Shown here piece by piece: positions 1 through 6,747 of a stretch of 64,000 bases of DNA. This stretch comes from JAGOLU01 sp037138475. Lineage in GTDB: Bacteria; Patescibacteriota; Microgenomatia; UBA1406; GWC2-37-13. The stretch lies in the NCBI GenBank assembly GCA_037138475.1, contig JBAXII010000002.1:27845-91844 (forward strand), given 5' to 3'. The notes below the pieces were generated by a model. It was not told the origin of the DNA, ran no database searches, and was given only the letters and a program-made list of their open reading frames with translations. The translations under genes were made by a program, and so were the position numbers. Numbering within the stretch: the first letter of the stretch is position 1; every line of letters begins with the position of its first letter.

Positions 1-463
1 GAGCAGTGACTGATGCGTGATCGACACTAGGAACTTGAGGCGCGACTGGTGCCACTGGAGCAGGTACTACTGGTTCTGGTGCTGTCATGACTGGAGGAGG
101 AACTACAACCTCAGGCATGGTGACTGGCATAGCTGGTGCCACTGGTTCAACTACTGGTGGAGTCATGATAGGAGGTGTGATGGTCGATACAACTGGGGCA
201 GTGGCTGTTGGGGCCGCAAAGCCAAGAACATCATCAAATTCTTCTTTGGTGAATCCCTTGAGTATGACTACACTTTCGTCAGTTTTTTCAATCTTGGTCA
301 CGGGAGTACCCGCGAAGTTGTTTGAGAGCGTAAGCATCTCAGTGAGAAACTCACGATTCACTTCTAGATTTTTTTCTTCAAAAGCGAGATTGTGTGATTT
401 GAGATAGTCTTTTTCTTGGACACAAAACGCACAGTCGTTGATCGTATAGATGGTAATTTTCAT
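1..463 (-). CDS. Glutaredoxin-like protein with Pro/Val-rich extension, 3' end outside the window
   Basis: The reading frame starts at the ATG at 463-461 on the minus strand and stays open to the window edge (154 codons visible). Residues 1-80 look like a glutaredoxin/thioredoxin-fold domain: a short beta start (MKITIYTINDCAFC) with a CAFC redox pair at residues 11-14 and the cis-proline region NFAGTPVTKIE about 40 residues later, where family members carry TVP or TPV. From about residue 85 it becomes a low-complexity run of Pro, Val, Ala and Thr, probably a linker to a further domain or a membrane anchor beyond the edge. The CxxC and TPV placement support a thiol-disulfide role; the partner and the cellular side are unknown. 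Open frames on the opposite strand here are shadows of the repetitive linker. Confidence 0.75.
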   Translation of the reverse strand, partial: MKITIYTINDCAFCVQEKDYLKSHNLAFEEKNLEVNREFLTEMLTLSNNFAGTPVTKIEKTDESVVILKGFTKEEFDDVLGFAAPTATAPVVSTITPPIMTPPVVEPVAPAMPVTMPEVVVPPPVMTAPEPVVPAPVAPVAPQVPSVDHASVTA

Positions 464-554
464 ATGAGTCATTATGGAGAATAGAGCAAAGTGTGTCAAG
501 GGGTATTTGATGTGGAAGGTATTTTCTTATAGATCACTGTCGTGATAGTCTGGA

Positions 555-848
555 TCATTCTGATTTCTCAGTCTGGAGGGTCCCTTTCTTTTTGCCGATG
601 ATACCCATTTCCTTTAATTTCCACATAAAAAGTGCCCCTTTATTGTTTGCTTTGCTGTCCACCACAAACCTGAGTGCTTGTTCGAGAGCAGGGCGGGGGA
701 GTGTTTTTGCGAGCCGCATGTATAACCCCTTTCTGGTTGGATCGGCAAGCTTTTCGCACAGAAAAATACCAAACGTTTGAAACTCACGTGATACATATTT
801 GTCTTCGGTTGGGTTGAACTTGGTGAGAATCGAGGCGATGCTATCCAT
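555..848 (-). CDS. Small conserved-looking hypothetical protein (97 aa)
   Basis: A 97-residue protein, starting at MDSIASILTKFNPTEDKYVS, basic and predicted mostly helical, without signal peptide or membrane segment. It contains KLADPTRKGLYMRLAKTLPR and a basic end (MGIIGKKKGTLQTEKSE), which could suit nucleic-acid binding, but I recognise no family. It has normal codon use for the window and no close neighbour in the same direction except the glutaredoxin-like gene 90 bases downstream. A G-rich stretch at 864-876 lies just before its start. I call it real because of its length, composition and lack of a better frame. Confidence 0.65.
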   Translation of the reverse strand: MDSIASILTKFNPTEDKYVSREFQTFGIFLCEKLADPTRKGLYMRLAKTLPRPALEQALRFVVDSKANNKGALFMWKLKEMGIIGKKKGTLQTEKSE

Positions 849-880
849 GATGACATTGTAACAGGGGGGGAGGGGTAATG

Positions 881-910
881 AATAATTAATAATTAATAAT
901 TAATAATTAA
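881..910. repeat. AT-rich tandem repeat (7-bp unit ATAATTA, about 4 copies)
   Basis: Four near-exact copies of ATAATTA in tandem in the divergent intergenic region between the small hypothetical gene and glycogen synthase. No gene covers it. It may be a simple slippage tract; the following 100 bases are also low in complexity with repeated ATTCAT and ATTATT words. Confidence 0.8.
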
Positions 911-1043
911 AAGTTGAGAATTGAGGATTTCCTTCATGGGCGGACAAGCCCCCAATCAAGACATTGATTCATGAAATGAATGAAAATTATTCACTATTCA
1001 TTCTTAATTATTCATTACTGTTAAACTATTTGCATGATTGCTT

Positions 1044-1073
1044 TTGACATATTTCATACAAAAGTTGTATAGT
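1044..1073 (+). promoter_or_regulatory. Promoter of glgA, start-proximal
   Basis: TTGACA at 1044-1049, an 18-base spacer, and TATAGT at 1068-1073. Only 13 bases separate the -10 box from the ATG at 1087, so the predicted 5' leader is about 6-7 bases and has no Shine-Dalgarno. Confidence 0.7.
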
Positions 1074-1086
1074 ACTCGCACTAGAT

Positions 1087-2613
1087 ATGAAGATACTCCA
1101 TGTTGCTGCTGAAGTCGCGCCGTACGTGACGATTGGAGGTTTGAGCCAGGTGATGTATTTTTTGCCCAAGGCACAAAAAAAACTCGGCTTAGATGTCCGT
1201 GTATTTACTCCTAAATATGGTGACACGAAGATAGCCAAAACAGAGAAAATTGAACTGATCACCCACTGGCTTCGAGTGCCGCTTGAGGACGACAAAAAAC
1301 CTCCCCTTGCAACTGTCAAGATAGAGAATGACGATACAGCTCGTGCACTCATCTGCAATGTCATGTCCAGCAAAAACAACTACGATTCAATGACATATTT
1401 TCTCGAGAATAAAGAGTATTTCGAGCTCCGGGCAAATGTATTTGGATATACCGACGACCATATACGGTTTGCATTGCTATGCAAGGGTGCTTTGGAATGG
1501 CTTTTATATACGCGCTCAGTTGATCCAGACTCCTGGCTTCCCGACGTGATACATTGTCATGATTGGCACACGGGCTATTTGGTCGACTGGGCAAAACGGA
1601 GTCCGCGCTACAAGTCACTTTTGAAAAACACCCATATCATATTTACCATTCACAACTTCGCGTATCAGGGAAACTACGATTTTCGATACACCCTCGATGC
1701 CTCGAAAGACGACGGCAAGAAGTTCTTAGCTTCGCTCAAGAGTCCTGCGTTGCAAAGGCAAAATGCGCTCTTGCGTGGAGTCATCTATGCTGATGGGGTA
1801 AACACCGTGAGTCCCACACACGCCCGTGAAGTACTAACTCCTGAGTATGCAGAAGGGCTGGAGGTGCCGCTAAACACCCATCAAAAAAAACTCATTGGCA
1901 TCATCAATGGTCTTGATTTTGAGGAATTTGATCCTGTGACAGATAAACATATTTATAAAAACTTTTCCCCAGACCAGTTTGTCCAGGCAAAGTCAGCGAA
2001 CAAACGGCACGTGCAGGAGATGTTTGGTCTGCCTGCGGATGAAACCAAGTTTCTCATAGGATCGGTTGGCAGAATTGCGCCACAAAAGGGATGGGATCTC
2101 ATACTCGAGATGCTTCCAAACCTCTTACGAGAGCGCAAGGATATTCAAATCATCGTCATTGGTCGTGGTGATGAGCACTATTGTCAACAGCTTATCAAAT
2201 ATAAGCGCCAATTTACCAAGCAGATTGGAATCAAACTGGTGGCAGATTTTCAAACACCCCGTCATATCTTTGCTGGAGCGGATGTCATGCTCATAGCCAG
2301 CTCATTTGAGCCAGGGGGAATCGTCGCGCTGGAAGCTATGCGATATGGTGCAGTGCCGATCATACGACGCACAGGTGGGTTGAACGATGTCGTGTCAAAT
2401 TTTAACCCAGGCACCGGGCGAGGAAATGGATTTTCGTTTCAAAGTATGACTCCATGGGCGCTCTACGGGGCCATCATTGAGGCGCAGGTGTATTATGCGA
2501 CCAAGGTGCATTGGTACAAAATAGTCGAAAACTGCCTGCGCTATGACTCATCGTGGGAACATTCGGCAAAAAAGTATCTCGAGTGGTATAAATCTGTCAC
2601 ATACACGACCTGA
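1087..2613 (+). CDS. glgA: Glycogen/starch synthase, GT5 family
   Basis: Transfers glucose from a nucleotide sugar (ADP-glucose in most bacterial members) to the non-reducing end of an alpha-1,4-glucan in the cytoplasm. The 508-residue length fits GT5. The N-terminal GT-B half begins MKILHVAAEVAPYVTIGGLS; the C-terminal half has GSVGRIAPQKGWDLILE, the FEPGGIVALEAMRYG loop that holds the donor site, and the closing GGLNDVV. The usual KTGGLADV motif near the N-terminus is TIGGLSQV here, so the lysine normally credited with contacting ADP-glucose is a threonine. Its start lies just after a good promoter. GH57 and phosphorylase genes follow on the same strand, each with its own promoter, making a glycogen build-and-use cluster. 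Confidence 0.93.
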   Translation: MKILHVAAEVAPYVTIGGLSQVMYFLPKAQKKLGLDVRVFTPKYGDTKIAKTEKIELITHWLRVPLEDDKKPPLATVKIENDDTARALICNVMSSKNNYDSMTYFLENKEYFELRANVFGYTDDHIRFALLCKGALEWLLYTRSVDPDSWLPDVIHCHDWHTGYLVDWAKRSPRYKSLLKNTHIIFTIHNFAYQGNYDFRYTLDASKDDGKKFLASLKSPALQRQNALLRGVIYADGVNTVSPTHAREVLTPEYAEGLEVPLNTHQKKLIGIINGLDFEEFDPVTDKHIYKNFSPDQFVQAKSANKRHVQEMFGLPADETKFLIGSVGRIAPQKGWDLILEMLPNLLRERKDIQIIVIGRGDEHYCQQLIKYKRQFTKQIGIKLVADFQTPRHIFAGADVMLIASSFEPGGIVALEAMRYGAVPIIRRTGGLNDVVSNFNPGTGRGNGFSFQSMTPWALYGAIIEAQVYYATKVHWYKIVENCLRYDSSWEHSAKKYLEWYKSVTYTT

Positions 2614-2640
2614 AAAGGGAAACTGCTTCATAATGCTAGA

Positions 2641-2684
2641 GTTTGTAGTGTTTATAAGGTTTATAATGCTCAGGGCTTTGTAGC
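2641..2684 (+). repeat. Left arm of an imperfect inverted repeat flanking the GH57 gene
   Basis: This 44-base segment matches the reverse complement of 4009-4051 with about five differences, including one single-base indel. The arms lie about 1.3 kb apart on each side of the GH57 gene. Confidence 0.8.
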
Positions 2685-2751
2685 TTTACTGCGTGATAGC
2701 ATTATCAATCTATATCTTTACACCTCTCTGACAAGCTAAAGTGTGTCTATC

Positions 2752-2760
2752 TGGTATACT
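2752..2760 (+). promoter_or_regulatory. Extended -10 promoter of the GH57 gene
   Basis: TGGTATACT, an extended -10 element, ends 12 bases before the ATG at 2773. No good -35 is visible. It supports the ATG at 2773 over an ATG ten codons upstream, which would begin before this box. Confidence 0.5.
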
Positions 2761-2772
2761 AGCCCTACATCT

Positions 2773-3978
2773 ATGAAGATCACCAACTTGGGCGTCTTCC
2801 TACATTTTTATCAGCCACCCTTTCAAAAAAAGGAAGTCCTCGATCGTGTTTCTCGTGAAGCATATATCCCTGTCATAGAGGGCCTTATACACCATCCATC
2901 TGTACGCATCACGCTGAATATATCTGGCTGTTTGTTGAGTATGTGGGCAAAAAGTGGCTACGAAGATCTATTAGTCAAAATACGCACGCTGGCACTCTCC
3001 GGGAGAGTAGAGCTCACCGGAAGCAGCGCGTATCATGCATTTTTGCCCAAGCTGCCTGATGCACAGATTATCCGACAAATCAAACTTCACGAAGATCTCG
3101 TATACAAGTATCTGTCAAAAGACATACAATTGAGAGGGTTTTTCCCGCCTGAGATGGCGTTTGTCCCACACCTTTCAAAACTTGTCCAAGAGATGGGGTA
3201 CCAGTGGATTGCACTTGATGAGCGAAGTAAACGTGGAGTGCCGGTCCATCACCGAAACTACGCAGATAAACGCGGTATGCATTATGTGTTTCGCCATAGA
3301 GATCTGAGCTATGCGCTTGCAGCGGGAAAGATACAGTCTGCAAAGCATCTTTTAAAGTCAATTGAGAAACCTCGCACGTGTGACGATTTGTGCGACGGAT
3401 ACACGGTCATAGCCCTAGACGGAGAGACATTTGGCCATCATCGCAAGGGATACGAAAAGTTCCTCGAAGAGCTCTATCGATCGCCTGAAGTGAAGCTGTA
3501 CACACTGTCAGAGCTGATGCAAAAGGATCATGATACATCAGTGATATCTCCCCGTAAAAGCTCATGGACCATCCTCGACCGCAAGCGCAGCATCAGCACC
3601 CCATTTGTACGTTGGGCAGATTCCACCAATGAGATTCATACGATGCAATGGAAACTCACGCGTCTTGCCTGTGCGATCCCTCACGATGAACGCTCGCAAA
3701 AACTGCTTGATAAAGCATTATTTTCCTGTCAATACTGGTGGGCTTGTGCAAAGCCCTGGTGGCACATCGAGATGATAGAAGCAGGGGCATATGCATTACT
3801 CCAATCGACTATATCATCTCCAGCAACAGCCACCAAAAAGAAACTTGCAGTTGATCTATATCACGACATAGTCGCGACCTCGTTTGAGTGGATGCGCACA
3901 GGCAAGATGCAGCGTTTCGTAAATAGTGAGCACGAATACCTCCACTATCAAGGGCACAAGCTCGAGACAAATCAGTAA
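2773..3978 (+). CDS. Glycoside hydrolase family 57 protein (alpha-amylase/glucanotransferase-like)
   Basis: GH57 enzymes hydrolyse or transfer alpha-glucan chains with a (beta/alpha)7 barrel. The 401-residue protein shows the family motifs in order: the N-terminal LHFYQPP (HxxQP type, residues about 9-15), FFPPEMAF holding the likely Glu nucleophile near residue 125, and ALDGETFGHH holding the likely acid/base Asp near residue 217. The C-terminal part has the Trp-rich region CQYWWACAKPWW seen in GH57 helical subdomains. It sits between glycogen synthase and phosphorylase, so a role in glycogen trimming or branching is likely; which reaction cannot be read from the sequence. An ATG at 2743 is possible but would start before the -10 box. 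Confidence 0.87.
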   Translation: MKITNLGVFLHFYQPPFQKKEVLDRVSREAYIPVIEGLIHHPSVRITLNISGCLLSMWAKSGYEDLLVKIRTLALSGRVELTGSSAYHAFLPKLPDAQIIRQIKLHEDLVYKYLSKDIQLRGFFPPEMAFVPHLSKLVQEMGYQWIALDERSKRGVPVHHRNYADKRGMHYVFRHRDLSYALAAGKIQSAKHLLKSIEKPRTCDDLCDGYTVIALDGETFGHHRKGYEKFLEELYRSPEVKLYTLSELMQKDHDTSVISPRKSSWTILDRKRSISTPFVRWADSTNEIHTMQWKLTRLACAIPHDERSQKLLDKALFSCQYWWACAKPWWHIEMIEAGAYALLQSTISSPATATKKKLAVDLYHDIVATSFEWMRTGKMQRFVNSEHEYLHYQGHKLETNQ

Positions 3979-4008
3979 AGAGGACAGATCATGCTATAAA
4001 GCCATCAT

Positions 4009-4051
4009 GCTATAAAGCTCTGAGCATTATAAACCTTATAGCATTACAAAC
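4009..4051 (-). repeat. Right arm of the inverted repeat flanking the GH57 gene
   Basis: Reverse complement of 2641-2684 with few differences. A short direct duplication of ATGCTATAAAG lies at its outer edge (3991-4017). Confidence 0.8.
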
Positions 4052-4079
4052 TTTATTAACTAGCGACTTGCCCTTCTCC

Positions 4080-4108
4080 TTGTATTCCGCGCAACATACC
4101 TCTAAACT
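4080..4108 (+). promoter_or_regulatory. Promoter of the phosphorylase gene, leaderless type
   Basis: TTGTAT at 4080-4085, a 17-base spacer, TAAACT at 4103-4108, then only six bases (GGATAC) before the ATG at 4115. Transcription would begin at or next to the start codon. Confidence 0.6.
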
Positions 4109-4114
4109 GGATAC

Positions 4115-5638
4115 ATGATCGCCTATTTTTGTACCGAGTTTGCGCTGGATTCAAACCTCAAAACATATGCCGGCGGACTTGGCATACTCGCAGGTGACAT
4201 GATCCGTGAAGCCGCAGATGAAGACCTCGACTTGATTGGTATTGGGCTCTACTACTACAAAGGATACCTTGCCCAAAAGTACGAGTGGCACACGCCAGAA
4301 TCAAAAGGGTTGACACTCGTGCAGGATGCATCAGGGAAGGAGCTGCACATTGAAGTACCCGTAAACAACAACACTGTATATTGCCGTGTCTGGGAATATC
4401 GCTGTAAAAAAATAAAAGTGTATCTACTGGATACTCTCTTGCACACAAATAACACTGAAGATCAGTCGATTTCATACTATTTGTATGACCAAGATATCCA
4501 GATTCGACTCGCACAGCAGCTCATACTCGGCATCGGTGGAGTCCGGCTCGTGAAAGCTCTGAATCTTCCTGTCAAGACATACCATATGAATGAGGGGCAC
4601 GCAGTATTTTTGAGTCTGGAAACACCAGCTGAGAGCCATGTCGTATTCACGAATCACACCGTGATCCCCGAGGGCAATCATATGTACGCAAGCTCGCTCA
4701 TGCGGCAGATGTTTGTGAAATATGCCTATGAGAACAAATCGTTCAATCTTGAGCAGTTTATAGCTGACGGCGCCTGTCAGTACAAAGACACGTTTTCACT
4801 CACTCATTTTGCCATTAAAAAAAGTCGCGTGATGAATGGGGTGAGTCGGCTGCATACGGCAAAGCTATCAACTCAATACCCTTCTGCGCACCCTGTCTCT
4901 GTGACCAATGGTATTCACATCCCTTCATGGGATAGTCTCACCTCGGTAGAGGAGCTTGCCACCCAACGACGAGAAACAAAAAAGAGGATGTTGAGCTATA
5001 TTGCGCAAAAAAGTGGGATTGTATGGGAGCCCCAAACACTCACTATCTGTTGGTCGAGGCGCCTCATCCAATACAAGCGTCCACTTGCACTTTTTGAAGA
5101 CATTGAGAGACTCAAAAAAATCCTGACGTCGTCACCTGTACCTGTGCGCGTCATCATAGCAGGAGTGCCTCATCCCCAAGATGCGTGGGCAAATGATGCG
5201 CTACACCAGATCCTTCTCCTATCCTCAAACCAACTCAACGGTCTCATGACCTATCTCCCCGAGTACAATCCCGATGTGTCACGAATTCTCGTAGCGGGAG
5301 CTGATGTATGGCTGAATACCCCCGTCGTCGGACTCGAAGCATGTGGAACGAGCGGTATGAAGGCATCACTCAATGGGAGCCTCACGCTCTCGACAGGTGA
5401 TGGGTGGATGGCAGAGGTTGATATGAACAGCATCGGCTGGGAGCTCGGAGATAACTCAGTGTCGAGTGACATCTACCAACTACTCGAAGACCAAATCATA
5501 CCACTCTGGAGCCAGTACGTAGCGGGCACCTCCTCAGTATGGGCTGACATGATGAAGCGATCCCGCCTCCTCATACAGTCACAGTTTTCTGCCACACGCA
5601 TGGTGGAGGAGTATCGGAACATATGGGAAAAGAGTTAA
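4115..5638 (+). CDS. glgP: Alpha-glucan (glycogen) phosphorylase, short GT35 form
   Basis: Releases glucose-1-phosphate from alpha-1,4-glucan using phosphate and pyridoxal phosphate (PLP). At 507 residues it is well short of the ~800-residue classical enzyme and matches the core of the short phosphorylase type, without the extra N-terminal domain. It begins MIAYFCTEFALDSNLKTYAG, with the TYAGGLGILAGD loop typical of the family; YHMNEGHAVF carries the substrate-site His, and EACGTSGMKASLNG near residue 415 carries the PLP-binding lysine. A GT-B core is clear. It completes the glycogen cluster: synthase, GH57 and phosphorylase. It is followed by an intergenic stretch with dispersed hairpin repeats. 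Confidence 0.9.
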   Translation: MIAYFCTEFALDSNLKTYAGGLGILAGDMIREAADEDLDLIGIGLYYYKGYLAQKYEWHTPESKGLTLVQDASGKELHIEVPVNNNTVYCRVWEYRCKKIKVYLLDTLLHTNNTEDQSISYYLYDQDIQIRLAQQLILGIGGVRLVKALNLPVKTYHMNEGHAVFLSLETPAESHVVFTNHTVIPEGNHMYASSLMRQMFVKYAYENKSFNLEQFIADGACQYKDTFSLTHFAIKKSRVMNGVSRLHTAKLSTQYPSAHPVSVTNGIHIPSWDSLTSVEELATQRRETKKRMLSYIAQKSGIVWEPQTLTICWSRRLIQYKRPLALFEDIERLKKILTSSPVPVRVIIAGVPHPQDAWANDALHQILLLSSNQLNGLMTYLPEYNPDVSRILVAGADVWLNTPVVGLEACGTSGMKASLNGSLTLSTGDGWMAEVDMNSIGWELGDNSVSSDIYQLLEDQIIPLWSQYVAGTSSVWADMMKRSRLLIQSQFSATRMVEEYRNIWEKS

Positions 5639-5720
5639 TAATTGACAATGGAGAATTGACAACTCTCAGCTGGAAACTGAGAACGTATCAATGAATTCTC
5701 TTAATTCATTCTTTAAGTCA

Positions 5721-5833
5721 TCTTGACCCGCCGATTCGGCGGGGAAAGATCTCATCAGCAAGCAGATTCTTCTCCGCCCAGGGCGGATCAGAATGACTAG
5801 ACATGGATCGTCATCGAATTAATTGACTATTAC
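5721..5833. repeat. Dispersed palindromic intergenic elements (GTCATC...GAATGAC and GTCATCGAATT types)
   Basis: A hairpin-rich element runs from GTCATC at about 5717 to GAATGAC near 5797 and contains the stem CCCGCCGATTCGGCGGG. It is followed at 5810-5833 by a partial copy of a second repeat that begins GTCATCGAATTAATTGACTA; related copies lie at 9434-9466 and 49701-49733. They fill the convergent space between the phosphorylase and pth genes. Confidence 0.65.
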
Positions 5834-5835
5834 GA

Positions 5836-6357
5836 TTACCCCTTCCTTCGCAGTTCATCCAGCGCCTCATTCATAGCAGGAAACTCTCTGCTGATGCGAG
5901 CAAGCTCATCCCCGACAAAGTTCTGCAACACATAGTCGATGCCCGGGATCCTATTTTCAGGATCGCGCGCATCGACACCGATCCGGAGTCGCCAAAACTC
6001 TTTCGTTTTTAGATGTTCTTCGATTGAGAGCAGTCCGCCATGGAGTGGTGGGCCCTTGCCGAGGGAGAGTTTCCACTGACCGACAGGGAAATCAAGATCG
6101 TCGTGAACTACGACGAGTGAGGTGGGGGAGAGGGAGTGTTTTTTCAGATAGCTCCCGACTGCGATGCCAGACTCATTCATGTAGGTCAACGATTTGAGAT
6201 AGGTCGTCCCCGTGTGCTCGACCGCTTGAGATCGTGAGCGCGTGTCTTCGCGCCATGAGTCAGAAGGAGAGAGGAGCGAGTCGACAAACATATAGCCTAT
6301 GTTATGTCTATGGTGAGCATACTTTGGTCCAGGATTGCCGAGTCCGACGATGATCAT
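5836..6357 (-). CDS. pth: Peptidyl-tRNA hydrolase
   Basis: Frees tRNA from peptidyl-tRNAs that drop off ribosomes by cutting the ester bond. The 173-residue protein matches the bacterial Pth family from its first residue: MIIVGLGNPGPKYAHHRHNI contains the GLGNPGxxYxxxRHNxG signature with the catalytic His, VVHDDLDFPVG carries the conserved HDD, and GGPLHGGL-like text appears as GKGPPLHGGLLSIEEHL. The stop codon is directly next to a dispersed repeat. The small helix-turn-helix gene lies 33 bases upstream on the same strand. Confidence 0.95.
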   Translation of the reverse strand: MIIVGLGNPGPKYAHHRHNIGYMFVDSLLSPSDSWREDTRSRSQAVEHTGTTYLKSLTYMNESGIAVGSYLKKHSLSPTSLVVVHDDLDFPVGQWKLSLGKGPPLHGGLLSIEEHLKTKEFWRLRIGVDARDPENRIPGIDYVLQNFVGDELARISREFPAMNEALDELRRKG

Positions 6358-6390
6358 GGGTGAAGTATACCTGATGTATGGGAGGAGCTC

Positions 6391-6588
6391 TTAGCCACCG
6401 AGGACTTTGAGCACCTCTTCGCGCTTGAAGCGACGATCGCCGCGAGTATTGATACGGATAGCAGGAAGCTTTCCACTTTTTCCCCAACGCTTGAGGGTCA
6501 GTGTAGAGACCCGAAGTACTTGTGATACCTCTCTGAGGGTCAATAGATCAGGTAGGTCGTTGATTGAGATGCGTTTAAACATTGTCAT
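6391..6588 (-). CDS. Small helix-turn-helix DNA-binding protein, excisionase/MerR-like
   Basis: A 65-residue protein that is almost all one winged helix-turn-helix domain: LLTLREVSQVLRVSTLTLKR forms the two helices and RWGKSGKLPAIRIN plus DRRFKREEVLKVL the wing and last helix, the pattern of the excisionase-type helix_turn_helix_17 family. Such proteins bind DNA and act in regulation or recombination. Met-3 (MFKRIS) is an equally good start. It lies between pth and the divergently read secreted-protein cluster, so it could regulate that cluster, but nothing in the sequence proves this. Confidence 0.8.
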   Translation of the reverse strand: MTMFKRISINDLPDLLTLREVSQVLRVSTLTLKRWGKSGKLPAIRINTRGDRRFKREEVLKVLGG

Positions 6589-6711
6589 AGCAATGAGTTG
6601 ATTATAGTAGGCGTTTGTATAAATGCAAGCAGTAGTGATGTGGTGTGAAGCGGAGATAGGCAGTATGAACCTCAGGGGGCGTTATGACCTACCATATAGG
6701 TATTTGCACTG

Positions 6712-6740
6712 TTGCACGCGATGTGTATATCTGCTACATT
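6712..6740 (+). promoter_or_regulatory. Promoter of the SGNH-like gene and secreted cluster, leaderless type
   Basis: TTGCAC at 6712-6717, a 17-base spacer, TACATT at 6735-6740, then seven bases before the ATG at 6748. It decides the start of the gene: a longer frame would begin with a TTG inside the -35 box. Confidence 0.6.
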
Positions 6741-6747
6741 TATCTCG

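Noticed and set aside
17..407. Two plus-strand frames rich in Trp/Thr/Gly or Val/Gly at the left edge
   Set aside because: They are shadows of the Pro/Val-rich linker of the minus-strand glutaredoxin-like gene, which has a clear CxxC domain.
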